Source: Patagioenas fasciata (taxonomy: Eukaryota > Chordata > Aves > Columbiformes > Columbidae). Taken from it: DNA of 64,000 nt. The notes under the pieces were generated by a model. That model was not told the origin of the DNA. It did not search any database and saw nothing but the letters and a program-made list of their open reading frames with translations. Each line of letters begins with the position of its first letter. Positions within the stretch are counted from its first letter, which is position 1. The position numbers and the translations under genes are program-made. The stretch spans positions 48,625,501 to 48,689,500 of the forward strand of contig NC_092523.1 of the NCBI RefSeq assembly GCF_037038585.1. Direction: 5' to 3'. Below, in pieces: positions 56,201 through 64,000 of this stretch.

Positions 56201-57143
56201 CATTTGATAATTTCCTTTCCTCACTGGTTGCGGTCTTCCTCTGCCAAATCCTCCCCTGGATTGATAAACTCTTTTGTCCCATTTCACAGCATCCCAAGCT
56301 GCAAGTTGCAGGCAAAGTATGAAAAGCAGAGCAGTGTAGTTTCAGTACAGCTGGAAGCTAAGGGGAAGTGGCCGTTTCCCCGCATTTCTGGAGCTGGTCT
56401 AAAGTCTTACTCCAAGTTTAGGCAGCATGATACGCCTGGAACTCTGAAGTCCATTTAAGGTGGTTTCATCTTGACGTTATAAATAAGCATCCCAGTGGGA
56501 TAAAACAGTACGAGGAGCACTTGGGACCAGCTTTTTCGCAGTAAAGTCTGACAGCACAGCCGCACATCTCCCCTCCCAAATCGTGCCAGCGCCCAGTTCG
56601 TACCGCTCCCTTCCCCGAGCGCTTAGTCTCCGGCCGCCCGACCCGCCCGCCCAGCCGCGCACCTTGCTCGCAGGCTCCCTTGCTGCGCTGGCTGATGGCG
56701 GGTTCGCCGCGGCTCTGGGCTCGCAGGCTGGCAGCGCGGAGCTGGCAGCCGCTGCTGTAGGTGAGCCCGTCGCTGCCGCACACCGGGTAGCGGCTCTTGC
56801 AGAGGCACACGCCAGGCGGGCCGGCGGCAGCGGCGGCAGCCAGAGGTCCCGGAGCCGGGCCGCCCTTGGCCTTGCGGCGCTGGCGGCTCTTCACGCATTC
56901 GAGGCCGGGGGCGCATCGCCCCCCCGCAGCCCCGCCGCCGCCGCACGCCTCGCCCTCGCCGCGGCCGCACTGCCAGCAGCAGCCGCAGGCGTCCCGCACC
57001 CGGCCCAGCGGGCAGCCCCGCGGAGGCAGCGCCGGGCACTGCGCCGGCTCGCAGGGTCCGCAGCCCCCCACCGCCCCAGCGGGCACCGCCGCCGGAGCGG
57101 GCACCGCCAGCACTAGCAGCAGCAGCAGCGCGGAGGGCGGCAT
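41276..57143 (-). CDS. IGFBP7: IGFBP7, insulin-like growth factor-binding protein 7
   Basis: IGFBP7 is a secreted protein (also called mac25 or angiomodulin) that binds insulin/IGFs weakly and acts in the extracellular matrix and vessels. Five minus-strand coding exons join in phase: 56663-57143, 45175-45284, 43503-43619, 42816-42942 and 41276-41295, giving 284 aa (human 282). Exon 1 holds the signal peptide (MPPSALLLLLVLAVPAPA), the Cys-rich IGFBP domain (CGPCEPAQCP..., ACGCCWQC) and a Kazal-like region (CKSRYPVCGSDGLTYSSGC). Exons 2-4 encode the Ig-like C2 domain (PSIVTPPKDIWNVTG, GVQRMELLPGDRENLAIQT, SPLSKEDAGEYECHASN). The last exon adds only DDGAEL. The start at 57143 has a strong GCCGCC-ATG context; another in-frame ATG lies 33 bp upstream. 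A short Ala run (LAAAAAAG) sits between the IGFBP and Kazal parts. Confidence 0.97.
42943..45174 (-). other. IGFBP7: IGFBP7 introns 2 and 3 region
   Basis: Introns 42943-43502 and 43620-45174 flank exon 3. No repeat or extra exon was recognised. Intron 4 (41296-42815) is likewise featureless apart from T runs. Confidence 0.7.
45285..56662 (-). other. IGFBP7: IGFBP7 intron 1 (11.4 kb)
   Basis: The large first intron contains no recognisable exon. Open frames of up to about 204 codons (52888-53502 plus) have no domain features. A 26-bp tandem duplication is at 47751-47815 and a short CA run at 49027-49038. No CR1 or LTR was recognised here, which is unusual for the length given the repeats elsewhere, but old copies could be missed by eye. 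Confidence 0.65.
47751..47815. repeat. 26-bp tandem repeat, about 2.5 copies
   Basis: The unit starting CACAACCC and containing GAGACCAGAAGGGAATA occurs at 47751-47776 and 47777-47802, followed by a partial third copy. One base differs between the first two copies. Confidence 0.9.
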
Positions 57144-57340
57144 GGCGGCACAACACCGCCCGCCCCCGCCAGGCACTTAAACCGCAGCAGGGGAAACCCC
57201 TCCCCGGCGGCGTCGGCCCGGCCCCGGCCCCGGTCACAACCACGGCCCCCTGCGGCGGCAGCAGGGCACCGCCGCCCTCCCGCAGCGGCAGCGGGGCACC
57301 GCCGGCCCCTCCGCACCGCCGGCCTCGGTCCCTTCGTATG
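56580..57340. promoter_or_regulatory. CpG island over IGFBP7 exon 1 and promoter
   Basis: CpG density rises sharply from about 56580 to 57340, covering the whole first exon and about 200 bp upstream. A κB-like palindrome GGGGAAACCCC lies at 57190-57200, 47 bp before the start codon. Confidence 0.75.
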
Positions 57341-59327
57341 CTGTGGCGGCTGCCCCTCAGTTCTGGCGTCCTGTTCCCCTCTCTTGTCACCCGCCTGTGC
57401 TGCGCAGCCGTCAGCTGCGAGGAGCAGCAGAGACCCCGAGATGGGTCAGTTTCCTGCAGGAGTGGGAACGAGAGACCAAAGGAGAGCTGTCGGGCTTCTT
57501 TTGCACAAACCTGGGACAAAGTTGTTGCCTGCTGCTGCCTTTCACCTTGACTTGTGTCAGCTGCCCTGGGATGGCTCCTGAGGGGTCTCCAAGGGGCTGA
57601 GGGTTGGGTGCTGTTGCCACCAACAAAAACTGGGAATATTCTTTGGGTAGCACTGGGCGATGCTGCTTGAGTCTGCTGGGACAGTGCCTGGAAAGTGCAG
57701 CATACAAAAGCATCGTGGTGGTATTAAGCCTCCTGGGTGGAGTGTGGTGTGGTGGCCCACAGTGCTCTTTTTTCTCCTTGCACTCATTCCCTGCCCTCAG
57801 ACCTGGCTGCACCTTGTGCAGGGCAGCCCAGGTTGAGGTGATGCTCAGCCCTTGTACTGCCAGGGCTTGCATGATTGGCACTGTTTGGGTACCCTGGAGT
57901 GGGAAAGGATGGAGGTAGTAGGTGTCCCTTGCTGTGAAAGTGGGGTGTGCAGCACTGCCCAGTGTGTGCTGCCAGTGTCTGAGCCTTGCTGGGCAGCTGG
58001 GGGTCATCGTGTCCCTTCCCATGTAGAGCAGCCCGGTGCAGTGAATCAGACAGGCTGACCAAGAGGGGCTGCACATTCCCCATGCTATCAAATCTACTCT
58101 GGAGGGACTGACTTGCTCATGCCCATTCAGCTGGTGACATTGTGTGAATGGGCCCCTGCCACACACTTCCTTGGCTCCCTGGGGCCCTCCATGGGACATT
58201 CCTCCTGGGACATCATGGCATCTGCATACATTTTCCTGATTTTCTCCATTCCCCTCACTCTGGAAGTGCATCATGCTGTTCTCCTGGGAGGACGTTTGCC
58301 CTTGTAAGCAAGCACTATGCCAAACTTGAAGTGCTTGACACGAGGGGGAGGAGGGAGTTGTGGGGAAGTGTTTGCTTTTGTTTGTTTTTTCCTGTATGGG
58401 TAAGTTGCTATAGTACTGATGAAAAGGGGTGAAATGGCCAAAGTACAGACAGACATGTTTGTCAAACCCAGTTTAAGCTGTGAAAACCAATTTGCAGTTC
58501 ACCTAATTCCTCTGTCTCCTGCCAGTTGCTAAACATCTCCATCACGGGCCCTCATATTCCTTTTGGTGAGATTATCGTGAGCCCTGATGCCTCTTGGGCA
58601 GAGAACCACAGGGTGTTTGAGGAACCTATGGTAGCTTACCAGAGCAAGCCTTTCTGACACACAGTCGCTGTCAGCAGTCAACTTGGCAGGAAGAAAAATG
58701 TAGCTCTGACAGAAGAAGGACACCAAAGTGTTTCTTTTCCTCCCCTCGAATCTCTTAATTTCAGTGCCAAGTACAAAGCAAGTGCTCCTGCCTCTGCTTG
58801 GAGCAGGTATTTTTCTCCCAAGGAGGTGTTAGTACATACTTTGGTACAGAAGGACCTCTAGTGTCCCTTCGTAGCTCATGCTTTGGTCTCACAGCTCTAG
58901 GTGGGTATTTATTGGTCACAAGACCCTTGTATGTTTGGTGGAAGGGTGGAAGGAGATAAGGTCCCCATAGCGGTTGTAGGGAAGTGGCTGGGAAAGACAG
59001 GCTGGGTTGCTGCTCCCTGGGTGAAGGCAATGACTGTACGCACCAGGTTCACCTTGTCTCGCTTCTATGGCTCCTTCACATCCTTTTTTCTTCACCTCGG
59101 GGTCCTCTGTGTGCCTTTTTGTGCACCACAGGCTGCTCCATTCAAATATATTAAATGCTTTCGGTGTCTCAGTAACAAATTTTCTACTGTGTTTCAGTGA
59201 ACACCAGTATAAACTGTAGATTAATGTTGTGCTTCTTGGGAGTCTTGTAGAATTCCCCACCAAAATCTGTGCTTAGTATTCTTTAGCATAAAATTTTCTT
59301 AAGGAGATTGAATTTAATCCATCACTG
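57341..59327. other. Intergenic region between IGFBP7 and the HERC-like gene
   Basis: No exon or repeat was recognised. An unusually long open frame of 287 codons runs on the minus strand at 57411-58274, but its composition is not protein-like. Confidence 0.6.
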
Positions 59328-60099
59328 TGTGGAAAATGCAGTTGTGATTCGTGCTAAGATGTTTAATGTTTACAGATATAACCAAATGAGGCACGGACTC
59401 TGAACCCAAAGGAAAAAGGTGGTTAAGTTCTATGTAAAAAGTTATGAAACTTGTTTAGGAAATTATATTGATAGAGGGAACTAACGTTTTAAGGGTTAAG
59501 CAACTATATAATAAGGGCCTACTAACAAGCTAACATTTTAAACCACATAATTAATATCTAGTTTAGAGCTGTATGTAACCAATTGTGCTAAAAAAGCAGG
59601 ACTTCATTAAATGCCGAGATAAGAAGTTTTACAGCACCAGCTGCAACCTTGAGGAGACAAGATAGCCAAGATTTGCAGCAGAAAGGGGGCGCCGGTCTAG
59701 TTTCAGTCAGTTTGGTAGCTTGGGTTCCAGCCAGTTCCTCATAATGAGCCAAAGGTAAAAAGTCCACTGTGACGAAGCTGAAGGACCCTTCATCCAAAGA
59801 CCCCTAAAGACCCTTCCTCAAATTCACCAAGTGACACTGCGCAGGCGCAACAGGGGAGGGTCAAGGAGGGGCTATGGAAGTGGTTATCTGAGACTCACTT
59901 CATGAATATGTATAGGCGTTCCTGGGGTCATTATGAATATGTAATACCTTACTGTATTTAAGCACACTTCTTATTGTTAAAAGTGTGCGTGTTGGGCGGA
60001 GTGAATCCCCCCGCGCACCCAGCACTGTTTTGCCCATGCTCTAATGAACACATGTTTAAAGAATACAACCAAGGAATTGGATTAAACGTTGTTTATCCA
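59328..60099 (+). mobile_element. Probable endogenous retrovirus solo LTR
   Basis: The segment starts TGTGGAAAATGCAGTTGTG and ends near GTTTATCCA. It contains the features of a bird gammaretrovirus-like LTR: GCGCAGGCGC, repeated ATGAATATGTA motifs, the TATA-like TGTATTTAAGCACAC at about 59955, and a downstream block GGGCGGAGTGAATCCCC ... CACCCAGCACTGTTTTGC, followed by an ATTAAA-type poly(A) signal (60081-60086). I found no clear target duplication, so the ends are approximate. It lies about 670 bp upstream of the HERC-like gene's interferon element, in the same orientation. Confidence 0.6.
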
Positions 60100-60767
60100 T
60101 AGAAAAAGCGTAACTTATTTATTTCAAGTGGAAGCTGTTAGGAATACGATGAAAATGCTGTTATGTGTTTTGATCTATTTTTCTCATGCGTATCCCTTAT
60201 TTCATCATCAAGATGGTCCTGCACACATCATTCCAGTGAGAAAAGTGGGAGGTGGGGTGAATGAGGTGCCCTTTCTTGGGGGGGAAACTCTCAGGGTCTT
60301 TGAACGCAGGGAGAGATTTAGCAGACAATAGAAAAGACCATGTGAGAAGCAGATGGATTTTAGATGTCCGTGTATTTCTAAACTGGGCATTTCACTTGCT
60401 GCTTGACTTCAGCCAGCCAAGTAGCCCCTCTGAATTTGCGCGGGCTCTTACTTAGGATACAGGGAGCAGCAGAGTAGGTCTCTGAGCTTACAGAAAGCTC
60501 TAAAGGATGGTCACAGGCAGGTCACCCTCATAGGTGAATAATGAAGTCAAATGGGTGCCTTTTCCACATGGAAAATCCTTCTACCCGCTTTCTGATCTCC
60601 AGTCTCTTCCCACCCGGAGCACCCGTGCGCTTATGACAGCCGCGATTTCACCAGAGCCCAGCAGCTCACACGGTTTCAGCTACGGAGTCTATCAGCTCTG
60701 CACTCTCAGACTGCGGAGATCCCGAGAAGTCGCCGCGCCGGCTCTCCTCCCACCGCTGTGTGGAGCC
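60100..60767. other. Sequence upstream of the HERC-like promoter
   Basis: No feature was recognised between the LTR and the interferon-response element. An open frame from 60534 crosses into the promoter but is unlikely to be translated, because it runs straight through the response element. Confidence 0.55.
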
Positions 60768-60787
60768 AGTTTCGGTTTCCGTTTCCC
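60768..60787 (+). promoter_or_regulatory. Interferon-stimulated response element (ISRE)
   Basis: AGTTTCGGTTTC (60768-60779) is a perfect match to the ISRE consensus AGTTTCNNTTTC, followed at once by a third TTTC unit (CGTTTCCC). It sits about 100 bp upstream of the likely HERC start codon, the normal position for a core-promoter ISRE bound by ISGF3/IRFs. A GC box (GGGGCGGGGCG) follows at about 60793-60803. Confidence 0.85.
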
Positions 60788-60879
60788 TGTCGGGGCGGGG
60801 CGTTCCTGGCGCTGTCACCGCCGCTGCCACCGGCCGTGCACCCAGCGCTGCCGAGCTGGCGGACGGGCGGCGAGCGGAG

Positions 60880-61054
60880 ATGCCAGCGGGACGGCGGCGG
60901 CAGCGGCAGCAGCAGCAGCAACAGCAGCAGCAGCGACAGCAGCGGCAGCAGCGACAGGAGCAGCAGCGGCAGCAGCGACAGGAGCAGCAGCGGCAGCAGC
61001 CGCAGCAGGGCGGGCGACGGGACCAGGCGAACGGCTTTCCGCCAAGTACAGGAG
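60880..61054 (+). CDS. HERC-like exon 1 (tentative), Gln/Arg-rich N-terminus
   Basis: The ATG at 60880 has G at -3 and follows the ISRE by about 100 bp. The frame reads MPAGRRRQR, then a long Gln run broken by Arg and Glu, then NGFPPSTG. Ending at 61054 (donor GTACCG) leaves one base, which matches the phase of the 62096 exon. A stronger-looking donor GTGAGA at 61186 is out of phase in this frame unless a further small exon is present. The three frames are all open through the repeat, so the choice of frame is the weak point. Confidence 0.4.
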
Positions 61055-63711
61055 GTACCGACCGGCGGGAGCGGCGCGGCGGAGCGGAGCGGTGCGGGGA
61101 GGGCGGCGGGGGCGTCTGGAGCCCTGCCGCGAGTGGGAGCCTCCTGGCCGGGGGCAGAGCCGCCACCGGAGCCGTGCGCGGGGCGGTGAGACCCTCCGGG
61201 ACGGGTCTCTGCGTGGGCAGGGTCGGGTCCTTGGAGATGAAACAGCTGGAGTTGCAATAATCTGCTGTTGCCTCTCGGGCAGATCGAACCACGACATGAG
61301 GTGCTCAAACATGCCCCAGAGCGCAGCAGTCGGGGGAGACTGGAAGGAGGGAGATCATGACAAGGAATGGACATGAATTTCTTTTGTGGTTGCACGTTGT
61401 GATTAAGCTGGGGAGGTGTGAGAAGGGTGTGTAGTGAGTCTGCCAACAGCAGACAGCCTCCAGAGTGGTTAGATAAATCAGAAAGCATTGCTGATGGCCA
61501 TCTCTCACAGTTGGGCATCCTGGCTCTCAGACACTTGTGCTGTAGTAGGGCCACATGCCACTAACAGAGTAGATCTGGTGCCTCAGGGTCAGGAAAGCAT
61601 CTGCAGACTCTCAGCTGCAGACAAGAAGGGACTTCCTTCTACTGTAAATAAGCAATATGTGAATTGGTTCTTCCGTGTCTTGTAAAACATCTGACTTCAA
61701 GGCATCGTATCCTCAAGGTTGTGACAAATCTGGGGCTGTCAAATACCTGAGGAGGTGCTTCATCTCCCCAGGACACTCTCCACAGCAGTGCAAAAGTAAC
61801 AGAGTATGCTACTGCTGATGTTTTGCTTATTGTCTTGGGAGCTGGTGACACAGCAGCCTGAGAAATGTCTTTTAGTGCTAGCCAGGAGGCTAGCATGAAA
61901 CCAAGCAGTGGATAGGGCACTGAAACCCCAAAGGGCCTGGGAAAATAAGTCATGCACACTCGTCTCACTTTTTCCTGAGGAGTAGAAACTCTTGGTGAAA
62001 GCAATACCACAAAGAGATGTTGAGGAGGAGGCTGAGATGTTAAGATGCCTGCAGCCTTAGCGTGACCGTCATGCCTGTCCTTATTTGTTCTTCAGAGCAC
62101 ACGCAGTTGCAGAGGAATGAGGAGGTGCGATGCTCAAACCATGACAAAACACATACGCTAGTTCTCTCCTCTGATGGGATGCTTTCTGAGCAGTGGGCTA
62201 CTGCTTCAGCTCACTGCTCTAAGACAAGGTAAGAAGTGGAGGGATGGATGGTAACAGTCAGAGAAGGTGGCCCACTTTTCCTAAAGGTGACATCCAAGAG
62301 ACTGAGGCATGTTCCTGTTGTAGAGAGGGAACTGGAACACATTCTTTCCCAGTACCCAAAATTTATCTTCTTTTATTACCCAGCAAGAAGTACACTGATT
62401 TTGAGGATAGTACCAAATTCTGAGCTGCTTGAGATGCGTATGAGACAGGCTTCTCTCAAACTTAGTAAGGTTTAGTAGCATATAGCAGAGTAATGCAGAT
62501 GACTTGCAAGCCACATGTGGCTTGAGAAAGCTGTGGGTGAAAGAGCCAAGCACACCTGAACCTTGCCACCATCCAATTAGTCTGGGAGGATAACCATCAT
62601 CTAAAAATGGCACAGCAGTTTGCTGTGGGATTTCTGTTAACTTGCCCAGGGCTGAGCCTGGTACTCTTCCATCTTCCCACGGTGCAAACCACAATCAAAT
62701 CACTTAGTGCACCTAGCATAAGAGCAGGGTGAATCAACTTACAGATGACCTATATTTTTCCACATAATTCCTGCTAAACATGCTAGGCCTTGGTGAGCAG
62801 GAGATCTTCCTTTGTCTCATGGCACAGCATCTATCTATTTTGATTTTTTTTTCCTTATTTTTGTAGGCTGGTGAAAGAACTAGAAGACCATCATATTGTT
62901 CAAGTAGCATGTGGGGACCAGCATGCCATGGCACTCTCCAGAGGTAGCCTCTTTCAAGCACATTTTTCCTCCAAACAGGAGTCACATTATGGCAACCTTG
63001 CTCTCAGTGTCAGTGGTGACACTGTTAGAGAGTAATGATCGATGGGTAGGGAACACAAAGTGCACCTGGTATCAGCGGCGCCCTTTCCTCTCAGCACCCA
63101 GGGACCTGCAGCTCTGTCTCTCTCCAGTTCCTTAGCACTACCCCTCTGCAAAGGTGTGTTGTGGAGAGCAGATGTGCCCACCCCATTCTGCAGTCACCAG
63201 ACTTGCTCATTCTTAAGTTGGACCACCCCTTTGGTTAGGGACTTCTTGCAAGTATGGCTTTATAGGTTGCAGCACCCTGCCTTTATTCTTGCTGTCCTGA
63301 GTCACACAAGCAGCATGGGGCTGCCGCGAAGGGATCAGAAGCAAACAGGGAGATTTGGCTCCAAATGATGGTCTCACCTTAGAGCTAGATCTCTGAAAAC
63401 AGCACTGATTTTTTACTCCCACTCCCAAAGTGCAGAGACTCAAGGGAAGCAGAGAGGCTGAGCTGTTTTCTTTTGTTCTGTGTGTGAAGGAGGTGAGCTC
63501 TTCACCTGGGGCCAGAACGCCCATGGACAACTTGGAGTAAGCAGGCAAACCGCGCTCATCCCAAAGCCACAGCTGGTGGAAAGACTAAAGGGCATCCCAC
63601 TTGCTCAAATTGCTGCTGGAGGAGCTCACAACGTTGCTGTGTCACTCTCTGGAGCTGTGTACTCCTGGGGAAAGAATGATTTTGGACAGCTGGGACTCGG
63701 GGACACAAGAG
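60880..63711 (+). CDS. HERC5/HERC6-like E3 ubiquitin/ISG15 ligase, 5' part
   Basis: Four exons give a continuous frame of 202 codons: 60880-61054 (tentative), 62096-62228, 62867-62943 and 63490-63711. The last three are secure. They encode RCC1-like propeller sequence: HTLVLSSDG, then IVQVACGDQHAMALSRGGEL, FTWGQNAHGQLGV, IPLAQIAAGGAHNVAVSLSG, AVYSWGKNDFGQLGLGDT. This order and spacing matches human HERC5 closely, including a degenerate first blade without the usual WG motif. In mammals HERC5 is the interferon-induced ligase that attaches ISG15 to new proteins at ribosomes, and HERC6 fills that role in mouse. The C-terminal HECT domain lies beyond the window, so ligase activity cannot be checked. 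It could also be an unduplicated HERC5/6 ancestor copy or, less likely, a HERC3 or HERC4 relative. The upstream ISRE supports the interferon-induced class. Confidence 0.85.
61055..62095 (+). other. HERC-like intron 1
   Basis: This region starts CpG-rich and falls to ordinary composition after about 61250. A further short coding exon is possible but none was recognised. The other introns, 62229-62866 and 62944-63489, and the last 290 bases of the window show nothing else. Confidence 0.6.
62096..62228 (+). CDS. HERC-like exon 2
   Basis: The acceptor is TTGTTCTTCAG, the donor GTAAGA. Forty-three full codons encode ...RNEEVRCSNHDKTHTLVLSS then DGMLSEQ. The segment RNEEVRCSNHDKTHTLVLSS aligns without gaps to the corresponding part of human HERC5 (recalled: ...HMLILSSDG), which is the strongest single sign that this is HERC5-like. 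This exon is too broken by frame context to show as a long open frame. Confidence 0.8.
62867..62943 (+). CDS. HERC-like exon 3 (RCC1 repeat)
   Basis: The exon starts with one base completing an Arg codon and encodes LVKELEDHHIVQVACGDQHA then MALSR. The VACGDxHxxALS pattern is the hallmark strand of an RCC1 blade. The donor is GTAGCC. Confidence 0.9.
63490..63711 (+). CDS. HERC-like exon 4 (RCC1 repeats)
   Basis: The exon encodes GGELFTWGQNAHGQLGV, then PKPQLVERLKGIPLAQIAAG, GAHNVAVSLSGAVYSWGK and NDFGQLGLGDTR. It holds one and a half RCC1 repeats with intact WG and GQLG motifs. The donor is GTAAGG. The next exon lies beyond the window; the pyrimidine tract at 63981-64000 probably precedes its acceptor. 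Confidence 0.93.
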
Positions 63712-64000
63712 GTAAGGAAGAACAGCAGTAGGAGGGTGTTTTCCTGGTCAGTGAGCTCACTGCAGACACAGGATTGGCTCAGAAATGTCAAGCCGCTTTA
63801 GAAGAGCAGGGGACATGAAAGTTTTTGGGCGAAAGTATGTTTGGATAAGTTCTTTGTTTCTGAGCTATTGTATCCTACCCAGGAAAGACATGCAGGGACA
63901 AGGGATTTAGGGGCTGTATTCTGATGAATTTATGTGACAAACAGGGTAGCATGTGCTCATAAAACTGTATGTCTCATAGGTCTCTTTCCGCTCCCGTTCT

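Noticed and set aside
56466-57519. Alternative long frames across IGFBP7 exon 1 (177 aa plus, 298 aa minus)
   Set aside because: They are out of frame with the Cys-rich IGFBP and Kazal motifs and reflect CpG-island composition.
60534-61376. Long open frame with polyalanine over the HERC CpG island, plus two other frames starting at 60758 and 60760
   Set aside because: They begin upstream of or inside the ISRE, which should precede transcription. The repeat lacks stops in all frames, so openness is no evidence.
60666-61554. Minus-strand open frames over the same island (208, 282 and 165 aa)
   Set aside because: They are shadows of the GC-rich triplet repeat with no domain features.
63980-64000. 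Possible next HERC exon beginning after CTCATAG at 63979
   Set aside because: The bases are pyrimidine-rich and the translation (GLFPLPF) does not match the expected RCC1 continuation; this looks like a polypyrimidine tract before an acceptor outside the window.

Overview
This window is vertebrate nuclear DNA, almost certainly avian. The genes are split by GT-AG introns. Several interspersed repeats are bird CR1 LINE fragments with the typical ATCATAGAAT-like 3' end, and there are bird-type endogenous retrovirus solo LTRs and a short mariner-type inverted-repeat element. The LTR types suggest a neoavian bird, but I cannot name a species. The gene order REST - NOA1 - POLR2B - IGFBP7 matches human 4q12.

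Layout: (1) 1-~9960, + strand, 3' half of REST: the 84-bp exon with zinc finger 5, then the large terminal exon with fingers 6-8, a lysine/acidic linker and the C-terminal finger, followed by a long AT-rich 3' UTR. (2) ~9960-15470, intergenic, with one CR1 fragment. (3) 15472-23295, - strand, complete NOA1 (7 coding exons, 632 aa), a circularly permuted mitochondrial GTPase. (4) 23296-23503, a 208-bp CpG-rich divergent promoter with a palindromic NRF1 site and a GC box. (5) 23504-41097, + strand, complete POLR2B (25 exons, 1174 aa, the same length as human RPB2); its introns hold CR1 copies, an LTR nested inside one CR1, another LTR, and a mariner-type mini-element. (6) 41123-57143, - strand, complete IGFBP7 (5 exons, 284 aa), meeting POLR2B tail-to-tail with poly(A) signals about 30 bp apart. 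(7) 57144-60767, intergenic, with a retroviral solo LTR. (8) 60768-64000, + strand, the 5' end of a HERC5/HERC6-like gene (RCC1-repeat HECT ubiquitin ligase family), running off the window.

The most interesting part is the right end. A HERC5/6-type gene lies head-to-head with IGFBP7, away from the HERC3/5/6 cluster position known in mammals. It has a textbook interferon-stimulated response element about 100 bp before the likely start codon and a CAG/CGG-rich first exon that would encode a Gln/Arg-rich N-terminus. The other four genes are ordinary single-copy genes whose exon phases all close correctly. All gene names come from recognising protein sequence by eye; no database search was run.
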